Positions 7,105-15,751 are shown, numbered from the stretch's first letter. The stretch is 34,629 bases of DNA from an uncultured Alistipes sp. (GCA_900546065.1 URBK01000024.1:1-34629); one strand, 5' to 3'. Program-made: numbers and translations. The notes: generated by a model not told the origin, from the sequence alone.

Positions 7105-9135
7105 TCAGAACATGTTGCCCGTAATGCCGCCCAGACCGCCCATGCCGCCCATATTCAGGCCGCTGCCGCTCTGCTGCTGGTTATTCTGTCCGTTATCCCT
7201 CTTGCCCTCCTTGGCGCGGCGCTCGGCCTCCTTGCGCAGGCGCGTCTGCTCGCGCTGGTCCAGACGTCGCACAAGCTCATCCATCGTCACCGGAGCGAAT
7301 ATACGGTTCATGTCGAGCGTCAGGTCAAACTCCCAGCCCGTCTTCGTGGTGAAGAGCTCCTCCTGCTCGTCGTTCTTGTAGAACTCGGCCCGCTCGCTCT
7401 GGCGCCGCTCCACAAGGTTGCCGCCGTCCCATTCGCCGTTGCCGTTCACATCCTCGATTATGCGCAGGCGCATGTCCCCCGCCGGCACATAGAGCATCGT
7501 ATGCTCTCCGGCGCCCACGCCGCGCTCCTCGCGCAGCAGCGTGCCGTTGGCGTCCACAAGCTGCAGGATATATAGGTCTCCCTCGTGCCGCGGCGTAACC
7601 TTCAGCCGCAGCGTCGCGTAGTCCTCGACCTTAGACACGGTAAGCGATGCGGTGATCGAGTCGTTGCCCTCGTCCGTAATGTCGGCCAGAGCGTCGGGAG
7701 GGATGCGCAGGCGGTACTGACGTTCGGGCAGCCACCGCGACCGCAGACGCCACCGCCGCACATTGGCCGTGTCGGGGATGAATATGGCCCGCTCGCGCAG
7801 CGTGTCGCCACCCTCGCCGAAGGACAACAGCTCCACGGCCGTCGAGTCGAAACGCGTAAGCGGCGTGGCAAACTCCAGAGGCAGATCCTGCTCGGGGTTC
7901 ACCTCCGCGCTCTTGGCAAAGTCTATCATGGCGAAGGTCGAGGGCGTGGGCGGCTCCTTCCACTCCTCACCCGCAGCTTCGGCCTTGGCCCGGGCGCGCT
8001 CGTTGCGCTCGCGCTCGCGCTCCTGATCGCGCGACTCGATGCGCCGCCACGAGAGCTTCAGCTCCTCCTTCGTCTCGCGCAGGACGTTCAGCGTATCGTG
8101 AGCCATGAATACGATCTCGCCGCGCAGCGTGTCGGGCAGGCTCTCCGACGGCACGATGAGCCACAGGGCCAGCGTATCGCGTCCCTTGCTGAGCGGCTCC
8201 ACAATGATCTTGTCCTGCGGGACGGAATCCAGACGCAGCGAACGGATATCGGGATTCGAAGCCCCGAACGAAAGCACAACCTTATGCTGCTCGGGACGCG
8301 TGGCCTCCTGCAGCGACTGGCGCCGGAAGCTCACATCCGTGAACAGCCGGAAATAGAGTTGCGGGTCGGCCGAAGGATAACGCCGCACCGAGTCGTACCA
8401 TATCGAGAAATCGGGCATCTCGGCCGGATTGTAGACCCCGTCGACAAAGCCCACCTTGTCGATCGAGGGCTCGTAGGTCTGGTTGTCGTTGGCATCGAAT
8501 ATCGCATAGACACGGTAAGGCACCGGCTTGAGGTTCTGCGCGATGAAGATACCGTTATTCTGCGAGCGGGCGATCTTCGAGGGCTTGTACTTGAAGATCG
8601 TCGAGTCGTATGTATCGGGCGTCTCCACCGAGTCGGCCTCGTAGAACCAGATGAAACTCTTGCCCAGCGAGTCGGCCGTATAGCTGTCCTCGGTGTAACC
8701 CGAACATATCAGCGAGTCGATCGCACTGCCCGTTGAGAAGACATAACGCAGGCCGTGCAGCGCATTGCTCTCGTTGTTGTCCGCAACCGACGACCCGAAC
8801 TCTATGGCATACGTCGTCTCGGGCAGCAGCGAATCGTCCTTGATCTGGATATAGATACCGCGGCCGCGCATCGTGAAGACGGGCTTCTTGCCCATCGCCG
8901 GCGAGACGTAGATCTCCTTCTGCTGGTCCTTCAGCTGCACATACTCGTCAAACTCGATATATATCGACTTGCTCTTGAAGTTCGTCGCCCCGTCCTCGGG
9001 CACTACGGCCACCACCACCGGCGGCAAGGTATCCTTCGGGCCGCCCGTGGGCGTGCCGATCGAGGCGCAGCGGCTCAAAAAGGCCCCCGCGAAGAAGAGC
9101 AGCACCAATATCGTGGCACTGCGGCTATGCTTCAT
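7105..9135 (-). CDS. Ig-like domain lipoprotein (Bacteroidota 'GTPTGGPKD' family)
   Basis: This protein of ~676 residues has the hallmark N-terminus CASIGTPTGGPKDTLPP, followed by an Ig-like (Big_5 type) domain: EDGATNFKSKSIYIEFDEYVQL and YAIEFGSSVADNNE (about residues 40-140). Several further beta domains follow. A charged, probably helical stretch (about 370-420, RDQERERERNERARAKAEAA) interrupts them. The tail is Gly/Met/Asn/Gln-rich and ends GGITGNMF. The family is widespread in Bacteroidota and its role is not established; periplasmic or outer-membrane location is expected. The Cys is preceded by Arg (LSRC), an unusual -1 residue for a lipobox. ATG 9135 gives a compact signal peptide; ATG 9153 overlaps the upstream stop as ATGA and is also plausible, giving 682 residues. 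Confidence 0.88.
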   Translation of the reverse strand: MKHSRSATILVLLFFAGAFLSRCASIGTPTGGPKDTLPPVVVAVVPEDGATNFKSKSIYIEFDEYVQLKDQQKEIYVSPAMGKKPVFTMRGRGIYIQIKDDSLLPETTYAIEFGSSVADNNESNALHGLRYVFSTGSAIDSLICSGYTEDSYTADSLGKSFIWFYEADSVETPDTYDSTIFKYKPSKIARSQNNGIFIAQNLKPVPYRVYAIFDANDNQTYEPSIDKVGFVDGVYNPAEMPDFSIWYDSVRRYPSADPQLYFRLFTDVSFRRQSLQEATRPEQHKVVLSFGASNPDIRSLRLDSVPQDKIIVEPLSKGRDTLALWLIVPSESLPDTLRGEIVFMAHDTLNVLRETKEELKLSWRRIESRDQERERERNERARAKAEAAGEEWKEPPTPSTFAMIDFAKSAEVNPEQDLPLEFATPLTRFDSTAVELLSFGEGGDTLRERAIFIPDTANVRRWRLRSRWLPERQYRLRIPPDALADITDEGNDSITASLTVSKVEDYATLRLKVTPRHEGDLYILQLVDANGTLLREERGVGAGEHTMLYVPAGDMRLRIIEDVNGNGEWDGGNLVERRQSERAEFYKNDEQEELFTTKTGWEFDLTLDMNRIFAPVTMDELVRRLDQREQTRLRKEAERRAKEGKRDNGQNNQQQSGSGLNMGGMGGLGGITGNMF

Positions 9136-9149
9136 AGTGTCTCTCCTGA

Positions 9150-9851
9150 TCATATCTCTCCTGCCATCCGTGCGGCCGCGCCGCCGCCATTGTTTTCATC
9201 CGTTCCGCCATCAGGACCCGTACCTGTACCGTCATCCGTGCCCGTACCGTCATCAGTGCCCGTGCCGTCATCCGTACCCGTGCCGTCATCCGTACCCGTG
9301 CCCTCGTCGGTTCCCGTACCTTCATCCGGGGTCTCGGGGGTCTCCTCGGGCGGCTCGACATAGAACTGGTTTACGACGACCCATCCCGACGAAGTGTATG
9401 TACGCCGCCACGAGCACATGTAGAGTTTGGTCAGCACGCTCTCCAGATTCACCGGAAGCTCATAGCTGCGATAGGCATACAGTTTCAGTTCGGGGTTCAC
9501 CACTACGATCATCGATATCTCCTGCTGCAGCACCATCGACATCGAATACTCCTTCGAGGAGTTGAACTCGCCCAGAACGTCGGGCACGCTGAGCTGCTCG
9601 CCCGTAGTCTTGTTGGTGATCGTACGGTTAAGGGCATCCTCGTAGCTGGCCACGCGCCACTCCGTCGTATCGACATAGAAGGCATAGGATTCGATATCGC
9701 GGGCACGCGAATATGCCCCCGACTCCTCCGTCTGGTTATATATGGCCATGGTGTAGCGCGTATATGCCACCACGCTCTTGAAACACCCCGTCGCCGCAAC
9801 CGCGACCACCGCCGCGGCCACCGCCACCGCTATCTTGAATCGTCGTCCCAT
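9150..9851 (-). CDS. Lipoprotein of unknown function with a DGTGTD-repeat C-terminus
   Basis: This 233-residue lipoprotein has a hydrophobic Ala/Val signal and lipobox ATGC (Cys23). Residues ~30-180 form a domain I do not recognise, rich in beta-strand and polar segments (IESYAFYVDTTEWRVASYEDAL, NPELKLYAYRSYELPVNLES). The C-terminal third has the acidic Pro/Glu linker PPEETPETPDEG, then six-residue repeats (GTGTDE, then GTGTDD four times) and a Gly/Asn-rich end. A flexible stalk or calcium-binding acidic tail would fit, but neither is shown. ATG 9851 is four bases after the folK stop. An upstream in-frame ATG at 9878 would overlap folK and spoil the signal peptide. Confidence that it is a real gene is high; the function is unknown. 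Confidence 0.82.
   Translation of the reverse strand: MGRRFKIAVAVAAAVVAVAATGCFKSVVAYTRYTMAIYNQTEESGAYSRARDIESYAFYVDTTEWRVASYEDALNRTITNKTTGEQLSVPDVLGEFNSSKEYSMSMVLQQEISMIVVVNPELKLYAYRSYELPVNLESVLTKLYMCSWRRTYTSSGWVVVNQFYVEPPEETPETPDEGTGTDEGTGTDDGTGTDDGTGTDDGTGTDDGTGTGPDGGTDENNGGGAAARMAGEI
9221..9328. repeat. 18-nt in-frame tandem repeat within the lipoprotein gene
   Basis: About six units of an 18-nt period can be aligned by the GTCATC-like core at 9231, 9249, 9267, 9285, 9303 and 9321. The middle units are nearly identical at the DNA level; the outer ones have drifted. The unit length is a multiple of three, so copy-number change would keep the frame and lengthen or shorten the GTGTDD tail. 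Confidence 0.9.
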
Positions 9852-9855
9852 AGTC

Positions 9856-10422
9856 TCACTCTTTTTCCTTAAACGCATCCTTCACGCCATCCTCTGTCGC
9901 TGCCTCCGCCTCCGTCGCTATCTCCTCCGCCCCGCACACATTGCGGCACAGCTCCTCCACCGAGACGCCCAACACGGGGTGCACCATATCTCCCGCCACC
10001 TCGCACACGGGGCGCAGGGCGAAGGCCCTCACGTGGAAGAGCGGGTGCGGCACCGTCAGCCGCGGCGTCGAGATCACCCGTGCGTCGTAGAATATCATGT
10101 CGATATCCATACTCCGCGAGGCGTACCTCTCGCCCGTCAGGGCCCGTTCCAGAGACTCGGCCATCTCGCTGCGCCCCATCTCGCGTTCGATCTGCTGCGT
10201 GATGTCGAGCAGCCGCTCGGGCTCCAGATAGGTCTCCACGACAAACGCGCGGTTCTGGAAGCGCCCCTCGGCCTCGAAACCCCACGGCTCCGAGAAGTAT
10301 ATCCGCGACATGGCCGCCACGTGTCCCGCACGCTCCTCCAGCAATGCGGCCACGCGCTCCATCGCCGCCGCCACGTCGCCGCGGTTGCCTCCGGCAAGCA
10401 GTATGGCCCGGTGCGCGCTCAT
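9856..10422 (-). CDS. folK: 2-amino-4-hydroxy-6-hydroxymethyldihydropteridine diphosphokinase
   Basis: HPPK transfers pyrophosphate from ATP to 6-hydroxymethyl-dihydropterin in folate biosynthesis. The 188-residue product has the family's landmarks in order: the N-terminal LLAGGNRGD, the substrate loop YFSEPWGFEAEGRFQNRAF, the metal and ATP motif RSMDIDMIFYD, and PRLTVPHPLFHVRAFALRPVCEV. The last ~25 residues are an acidic/Ala-rich extension (AEEIATEAEAATEDGVKDAF) beyond the normal enzyme end. The start codon overlaps the holB stop as ATGA, so the two are translationally coupled. No other folate gene is nearby. Confidence 0.95.
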   Translation of the reverse strand: MSAHRAILLAGGNRGDVAAAMERVAALLEERAGHVAAMSRIYFSEPWGFEAEGRFQNRAFVVETYLEPERLLDITQQIEREMGRSEMAESLERALTGERYASRSMDIDMIFYDARVISTPRLTVPHPLFHVRAFALRPVCEVAGDMVHPVLGVSVEELCRNVCGAEEIATEAEAATEDGVKDAFKEKE

Positions 10423-11564
10423 CGCGGCAGGCGGTTTATATGTTTGCTCACGGCCAGCGCAAAGTGCGTGAAGACGATGCGCGGGTTGCCGTTCTGCGTA
10501 ATCTGACGCATGGCGCTCTCGATCTGCGCGATGAGAGGCTCGATGTTGCCGTTGCCTATATATGGTGCGAACTTGTCGCAGAAGGCCGCCTCATCGCCCC
10601 ACAGGTAGCTGATGCCGCCCAGACCCGCATGCAGCATGTAACTCTCGCGCAAAAGGCGCGCCGCATTGGTAAGCATCGATATCTGCTGCTCGCGTGAGAG
10701 CTGCGCCACATCCTCCGCCCACTCGATAAGCTCCAGATGGCGGTCGTTGTACGACAGACGCATCAACCGGCAGAAGAGGTCGAATCCCTCGCGCTGCATC
10801 TGGTCGTCCGTGCCGCTCACAAGGCGCCGCATACGCAGCACGTCGCCCGCGGCCAGACGGGCCATGTTGCGGCGTTTGCGCTCGTCGGGCTCATCTACCG
10901 CCAGCGCCGCCAGAGAATCTATATCCACACGCGGCACCGCCACCTCCTGCGTACGCGATACGATCGTCGGCAGCAGCAGGTCCGGCCGCTCCGACACCAG
11001 CAGGAAAACGGTCTTCTCCCACGGTTCCTCGAGGATCTTCAATATCTTGTTTGCGGCATCCTCGGTCATGGTCTCGGGCTGCCATATTATCGTGATCTTG
11101 TACTCCGACTCGAAGCTCTTGAACGACAGCGAACGGATTATCTCGTCCGCCTCGCGCGCCGAGATCATCCCCCGCAGCGTGCGGCCCAGATCGAGACGGT
11201 CGTACCACTGCTGCAGCGAGAAATATCCGCCCGTCGCGGCCACCATCTCGCGCCACTCCGGCATGAAGCTGCCGCTGAGGACCGTCTCGCCGCTCTTCTT
11301 GCCCTGCTTGTTCACCGGAAAGACGAAGTGCACGTCGGGATGCGCCAGCGCCGCCGTCTGCACACAGCTCGGACAACGTCCGCACGAGTCGCCGTCATGA
11401 CGGTCGGTACAGTTGAGATACTGCGCATAGGCTATGGCCAGAGGCAGCGCCCCCGTGCCCGCCGCCCCCGTGAAGAGCTGCGCATGGCTCACACGCCCAC
11501 GGTCGACACCCTCCGTCAGGTGCCGCACCAGATCACGCTGTCCCGTTATGTCGGCAAATCTCAT
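10419..11564 (-). CDS. holB: DNA polymerase III subunit delta'
   Basis: This 381-residue AAA+ clamp-loader subunit opens and loads the beta sliding clamp with the gamma/tau and delta subunits. Seen are FADITGQRDLVRHL and VSHAQLFTGAAGTGALPLA (a degenerate P-loop lacking the catalytic Lys, as expected of delta'). A zinc-binding cluster follows (CTDRHDGDSCGRCPSC), then SEYKITIIWQPETMTEDAANKILKILEEP and SRTQEV. The EEP and SRTQ elements are typical of delta'. The Cys cluster and the insert after it (VFPVNKQGKKSGET) are usual for Bacteroidota homologues. The gene is 9 bases downstream of the cyclophilin gene and overlaps folK by four bases. Confidence 0.93.
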   Translation of the reverse strand: MRFADITGQRDLVRHLTEGVDRGRVSHAQLFTGAAGTGALPLAIAYAQYLNCTDRHDGDSCGRCPSCVQTAALAHPDVHFVFPVNKQGKKSGETVLSGSFMPEWREMVAATGGYFSLQQWYDRLDLGRTLRGMISAREADEIIRSLSFKSFESEYKITIIWQPETMTEDAANKILKILEEPWEKTVFLLVSERPDLLLPTIVSRTQEVAVPRVDIDSLAALAVDEPDERKRRNMARLAAGDVLRMRRLVSGTDDQMQREGFDLFCRLMRLSYNDRHLELIEWAEDVAQLSREQQISMLTNAARLLRESYMLHAGLGGISYLWGDEAAFCDKFAPYIGNGNIEPLIAQIESAMRQITQNGNPRIVFTHFALAVSKHINRLPR

Positions 11565-11573
11565 ATCCTCCCT

Positions 11574-13247
11574 TTAGTCATTTTGTCCGTTATCCTTATC
11601 ATCCGCACGGCCGTCCGTCCCCACGATACGTGCCCGCAGGATACGTACATCCTCTATCGGGCGGTCAAGCGAGTCGGTCGGCGTACGCTGTATGGCCTCG
11701 AGCGTCTCCATACCTTCGACCACACGTCCGAAGACCGTATAAGCCCCGTCCAGATGCGGCGTGCCGCCCACCGTACGGTATGCCTCGCGCACCGAGTCGG
11801 GATAGTAGAACCACTCCCCCAGCTGCCTGCGCACACGCTCCTGCGTTGCCTCCAACGCCGCATCGTCCATACGGCGGCCCCAGACGATATAGAACTGCGT
11901 GCGCGACGAGCGCCTTTCGGGGTTCACGTCGTCACCCTCACGCGCCGCGGCCAGCACGCCGCGACGATGGTACAACTCCGGAAACCGTATCTCGGCGGGG
12001 ATGCTCTCCCAATAACGCCGCTCCCCCGTCTCCGGCCCCTCGACGTCGAACTCCGCACCCGAGACGGTGCGCGTGCGCGGGTCGCCGCCCTGTATCATGA
12101 AATCCCCGATCACGCGGTGGAACAACAGCGAGTCGTAATACCCCTCGCGCACCAGCGCCGCGAAGTTGTCACGATGCCGTGGCGTGCGGTCGTCGAGTTC
12201 GAGCACGATGTCGCCCATCGTTGTCGTAAGGCATACGCGCACGGGCTCCGTACGCCGCATGGCCGCAATCAGCGACATCCCGCGCACCTCTATCGCCGCA
12301 TCGAACGTTCCGGGCACCTCCCATCCGAAGTTCATCCCCGTCACCGCCATGTCGTCGGCAGAAGAGTGTGTCAGCTCGCCCCGCTCGCGCATCGCCTCCA
12401 GCGCCCGCCTGACAGCAGGCAGGATATCCCGACACACGGCATGCCACCTGCCGTCGTGGAACGATATGTCGCCCCAGATGCTGCGCGGCGGCACGGTATA
12501 GATATATGTCGCGGTGCCCGCATCCCAATGTACGCTCTCCGTCGCGGCAAGACGCTCGTAACGGTAGTCGAATGTCGGGATGCCGACCCACAGGGCCTTG
12601 TCGTAATCCTCCGACGAGCGGTTCGTGTTGCGCAGATGGAGATAGAAGGGGGCCTGCACCGTATGCAGCGCCTCGTCATAGCCGCTCTCCATGGCGTTGC
12701 GGCAATACGCCACACGCAGGTTCATCGACAGCGTCAGGCTCGACATCGCCCCCACCACGGGCGCGGGGTCGAAATCCTGCTGCACGAGCAGGTGCGGCCA
12801 CGCCTCCCCGTCGCGGCGCGGGGCATCATATTCGGCCGAACCCAGCACCTCCAACAGCAGCGTGCCGTCATCGCGCCGCATGACCCGCTTGCCGGCATTC
12901 GCATAACACGTGCCCTCGGTCGTTCTCACGGCAGGCGTCCCGCCCAGATCGTACCGGCTCCACCACTGGCACATCTGCCATGCCGTCGGGCCGTTACTGT
13001 CCCCGAAGTGAAGGGTATCGACATTCGTCGCGTCAAAACCTCCGCCCGAGGTCACCGTCTCCACACTCAGCGGCGAGAGCGCCACCCCCGCCCCGAACGA
13101 ACCGTCGGCAATCAGCTCCCGCACTTCGGCCATATCATCCGTTACGACAGTGTCAGTAGATGCCGTGCCGCCGCAAGCGCCGAGCAGCACGCACGCCACA
13201 GCCGCCACAAGCCGCCCGCACAGAGACATATCGACCGAAATTTTCAT
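11574..13247 (-). CDS. Lipoprotein: unknown N-terminal domain fused to cyclophilin-type peptidyl-prolyl isomerase
   Basis: This protein has ~557 residues, with signal peptide and lipobox LLGAC (Cys25). Residues ~30-330 form a large domain I do not recognise. It is Trp/Tyr-rich and probably a beta-sandwich (PTAWQMCQWWSRYDLGG, SLTLSMNLRVAYC, FYLHLRNTNRSSEDYDKALW, WGDISFHDGRWHAVC, GMNFGWEVPG). Residues ~336-545 are a cyclophilin: TTTMGDIVLELDD, NFAALVREGYYDSLLFHRVI, FMIQGGDP, TQFYIVWG and LDGAYTVFGRVVEGME. Active-site equivalents FHR and the QGGDP loop are retained, so it is likely an active cis-trans prolyl isomerase anchored in the periplasm or on the surface. ATG 13247 is preferred because earlier in-frame starts run into dut and give a basic, non-signal N-terminus. 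Confidence 0.88.
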   Translation of the reverse strand: MKISVDMSLCGRLVAAVACVLLGACGGTASTDTVVTDDMAEVRELIADGSFGAGVALSPLSVETVTSGGGFDATNVDTLHFGDSNGPTAWQMCQWWSRYDLGGTPAVRTTEGTCYANAGKRVMRRDDGTLLLEVLGSAEYDAPRRDGEAWPHLLVQQDFDPAPVVGAMSSLTLSMNLRVAYCRNAMESGYDEALHTVQAPFYLHLRNTNRSSEDYDKALWVGIPTFDYRYERLAATESVHWDAGTATYIYTVPPRSIWGDISFHDGRWHAVCRDILPAVRRALEAMRERGELTHSSADDMAVTGMNFGWEVPGTFDAAIEVRGMSLIAAMRRTEPVRVCLTTTMGDIVLELDDRTPRHRDNFAALVREGYYDSLLFHRVIGDFMIQGGDPRTRTVSGAEFDVEGPETGERRYWESIPAEIRFPELYHRRGVLAAAREGDDVNPERRSSRTQFYIVWGRRMDDAALEATQERVRRQLGEWFYYPDSVREAYRTVGGTPHLDGAYTVFGRVVEGMETLEAIQRTPTDSLDRPIEDVRILRARIVGTDGRADDKDNGQND

Positions 13248-13291
13248 TTTTTTACTTATTATCAGGCGTTTATTCCTACCATCGGATATAT

Positions 13292-13723
13292 TTACCGTCC
13301 CGTCGATCCGAAGCCTCCTGCGCCGCGCTCGGTTGTGCCGAGCTCCTCCACGGGCTCCCACTCCACCTGCTCGTGACGCGCCACCACAAGCTGCGCGATA
13401 CGCTCGCCCGGCTCTATGGTAAAGGCCTCGCTGCTCAGGTTAACCAGTATGATGCGTATCTCGCCGCGATAGTCGGCATCGATCGTACCCGGCGAGTTCA
13501 ACACCGTGATGCCGTGCTTGGCGGCAAGGCCGCTGCGCGGCCGCACCTGCATCTCGTATCCCTCGGGCAGCTCGACATATAGTCCCGTAGGTATCATCGC
13601 CCGCCCGAGCGGGGCGAGCGTCACGCTCTGCTCCAGATCAGCCCGTACGTCCATACCCGCCGAGAGGGACGTCTGGTAGAGGGGCAGCGCATTGCGCGAA
13701 CGGTTTACTATCCTTACCTTCAT
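13292..13723 (-). CDS. dut: Deoxyuridine 5'-triphosphate nucleotidohydrolase
   Basis: dUTPase hydrolyses dUTP to dUMP and pyrophosphate, keeping uracil out of DNA and supplying dTMP synthesis. The 143-residue product has the five trimeric dUTPase motifs: AGMDVRADL (I), [10 protein letters not shown] (II), [21 protein letters not shown] (III, containing the catalytic Asp), PGERIAQLV (IV) and the C-terminal [11 protein letters not shown] (V, the mobile arm closing over the substrate). Length is standard. It lies between the flippase gene (45 bp upstream) and the cyclophilin fusion (44 bp downstream) on the same strand. Confidence 0.97.
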   Translation of the reverse strand: MKVRIVNRSRNALPLYQTSLSAGMDVRADLEQSVTLAPLGRAMIPTGLYVELPEGYEMQVRPRSGLAAKHGITVLNSPGTIDADYRGEIRIILVNLSSEAFTIEPGERIAQLVVARHEQVEWEPVEELGTTERGAGGFGSTGR

Positions 13724-13768
13724 ATCCTTATATCACTATATTTATATTCATTCCGTCCTATTTACATC

Positions 13769-15244
13769 CTATCTGCGGCGGTGCACTACGGCCGCGGCCA
13801 GAGCCAGCACGTCGATATGCTCACGCCACACGGCATAGAGGCAATAGATTCCTATCAGAAGCACGTTCACCACATACTGCACCGCCGTCGGGGCCCCCGC
13901 ATGGCGGGCGAAGAGTTCGCTTGCGGCGAAGAGCGCCAGACCGGCCGCCACATACGTCGCGATACGTCCCGTCTGGTAGGGTGTGGGGAAATACCGCCGG
14001 TTAAGCGTATAGCTCAGCGCCACCATGGCTCCCTCGGCTATCAAACGCGCCCACGCCGCGCCGTAGTATCCCCAGCGGGGCACCAGAGCCACGTTGAAGA
14101 CCACCGTGAAGAGCAGTCCCGTAAAGGTGACATATATCGCAAAGCGGGTCTTCTCCTCGCGCTTGTACCAGAACGAGAGGTTGAACCACACGCCGCTCAG
14201 CACATTCGCCCCCAGCACCACCGGCAGGATGAAGATACCCTCCCGGAAGTCGCGCCCCAGAATCAGAGCGAAGAGGTCGCGGAAGAGCGCAATGAAGAGG
14301 AATATGGCCATCGCCACCATGACGTAGTACTTGAGGGCCGCGGCGTTCGACTCGACGAACTCCTCCTTGCGGAAGTTCGACAGGAAGAACGGTTCGGCCG
14401 CCAGACGGTACATCTGCGTGAAGAGCGTCATCACCACGGCGATCTTGGTTATGGCACCGTAGACTCCCAGCTGGGCCATCGCCCCCGTCGGGACGAGGTA
14501 CTTGATCATCTGGCGGTCGATGAACTCGTTTGCCGTGCCTGCCACGCCGCCTATGAGCAGCGGCAGCGAGTAGGCGAATATCCTTATCAGCAGCCGACGG
14601 TCGATCACGGGCACCACCTTCTCGGTCGTGGCCGCCAATACGGCAAGCGTCACCACACTCGACGCGAGGTTCGCCACAAAGGCCCACCCGACACCGAAAT
14701 CGGTATCATAAAGGCCCGCCGCGGCGAAGGCGAAGACCAGCGCCACGTTTATACATACGCCCAACGCCTTGAGCATGACATAACGTCCCGCCTCGCCCCT
14801 TTCGCGCAGACGCGCAAAGGGTATCATGGCCGCCACGTCGAAGAATATTATCGCCGCCGCCAGCACGACATACTGCGGATGGGCCACATACACGTCGCCC
14901 ATCAGACGGGCTACGCCCCCGCGGAACAACACCACGAGCAGCAGGAATACCGATGCCGCGGCCAGCGTCGCGCCCCACGTCGTGGCGAAGAGGTGTCGTT
15001 TTGCCGCCGCCACGTCGCCGCCGGCCTCGTCGGCGCGCCCCGCAAAGCGGAAATAACTCGACTCCATACCCATCGTGAGCACTACCAGCGCAAAGGGTAT
15101 CAGGGCATATATATCGGTTATGACGCCATACTCCTCGCGGCTCAGCCACCACGTATAGAATGGCGAGAGCAGGTAACTGAGGAAGCGCACCACGATGGTG
15201 CTGATGCCGTATATGGCGGTCTGTTTGGCTAACTTCTCAAGCAT
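13769..15244 (-). CDS. Polysaccharide flippase (Wzx/MATE-like, MVF superfamily)
   Basis: This 491-residue multispanning inner-membrane protein has about 12-14 hydrophobic segments. It opens with LEKLAKQTAIYGISTIVVRFLSYLLSPFYT, the characteristic start of lipopolysaccharide/O-antigen flippases, and has LSREEYGVITDIYALIPFALVV next. Family members move undecaprenyl-linked sugar units across the membrane. No glycosyltransferases are adjacent, so the substrate is unknown and this may be a stand-alone flippase or a lipid-II-related transporter. ATG 15244 is chosen over an in-frame GTG at 15259. It is the first gene of the long - strand run. A TAnnTTTG-type box at 15315-15322 could start it. Confidence 0.88.
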   Translation of the reverse strand: MLEKLAKQTAIYGISTIVVRFLSYLLSPFYTWWLSREEYGVITDIYALIPFALVVLTMGMESSYFRFAGRADEAGGDVAAAKRHLFATTWGATLAAASVFLLLVVLFRGGVARLMGDVYVAHPQYVVLAAAIIFFDVAAMIPFARLRERGEAGRYVMLKALGVCINVALVFAFAAAGLYDTDFGVGWAFVANLASSVVTLAVLAATTEKVVPVIDRRLLIRIFAYSLPLLIGGVAGTANEFIDRQMIKYLVPTGAMAQLGVYGAITKIAVVMTLFTQMYRLAAEPFFLSNFRKEEFVESNAAALKYYVMVAMAIFLFIALFRDLFALILGRDFREGIFILPVVLGANVLSGVWFNLSFWYKREEKTRFAIYVTFTGLLFTVVFNVALVPRWGYYGAAWARLIAEGAMVALSYTLNRRYFPTPYQTGRIATYVAAGLALFAASELFARHAGAPTAVQYVVNVLLIGIYCLYAVWREHIDVLALAAAVVHRRR

Positions 15245-15468
15245 CGGGCTTAGTCTCACGTCTCTGCGTCGGCCGCGACGTAGCGGCAGCGGCGCATAAA
15301 GGCATTGTAACTTGCAAAGTTATAAATATTATTCGAAACGCCCGCCATCGGCGGGGCAAAAGCGCGCAAAACGTCCCTTACGGCCGTCACGGCAACACAA
15401 CGGACTTTACCGTATATGCGCGGGACGGCACACACGACGAGGCCCAGAGCACGGAAACGCAAAAAAAT
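15245..15468. other. Intergenic region between the divergent flippase and B12 operons
   Basis: Apart from the possible flippase -7 box, these 224 bases show no open frame or RNA gene that I can support. Confidence 0.5.
15315..15322 (-). promoter_or_regulatory. Possible -7 box for the flippase operon
   Basis: On the - strand the sequence TAACTTTG fits the Bacteroidota -7 consensus TAnnTTTG and would give a leader of roughly 65 nt before ATG 15244. I found no good -33 TTTG element at the expected distance, so this is a weak call. Confidence 0.35.
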
Positions 15469-15499
15469 ATTGCTATTACGCGGAAAAGATATACCTTTG
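15469..15499 (+). promoter_or_regulatory. Bacteroidota-type promoter of the cobalamin operon
   Basis: A -33 element ATTG (15469-15472), a 19-nt spacer and a -7 element TACCTTTG (15492-15499) match the Bacteroidota consensus. Transcription would start around 15504-15506, at the first base-paired strand of the riboswitch. Confidence 0.75.
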
Positions 15500-15502
15500 C
15501 AA

Positions 15503-15674
15503 CGTTCGAGCCTCCGTCCAAACGACGGGGTTAAAAGGGAATCCGGTGTGAAGCCGGAACAGTACTCGCTGCTGTGAGTTCCGCCTCTGCGGAGGTAAGG
15601 TCGTGCACGACGCCACTGACCCGTCGGTCGGGAAGGCGCACGGCGGGGAACGAGTCAGAAGACCTGCCCGAATG
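15503..15674 (+). promoter_or_regulatory. Cobalamin (adenosylcobalamin/B12) riboswitch
   Basis: The conserved cobalamin aptamer blocks occur in order: AAAAGGGAA (15533-15541), GGTGTGAAGCC (15545-15555), ACAGT (15560-15564), CGCTGCTGTGA (15567-15577), GCCACTG (15612-15618), GGGAAGGCG (15630-15638) and the B12 box GTCAGAAGACCTGCC (15654-15668). P1 can form between CGTTCG (15503-15508) and CGAATG (15669-15674). It controls the three genes downstream. In this class binding of cobalamin lowers expression of uptake genes. Confidence 0.95.
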
Positions 15675-15751
15675 TAAGATTGCGCCCGCGAGTTTCGGGC
15701 CGGATCGAAAGGAGCCGCGGAGATATCCTCTACCTCCGTCCGTGCAGCGGC

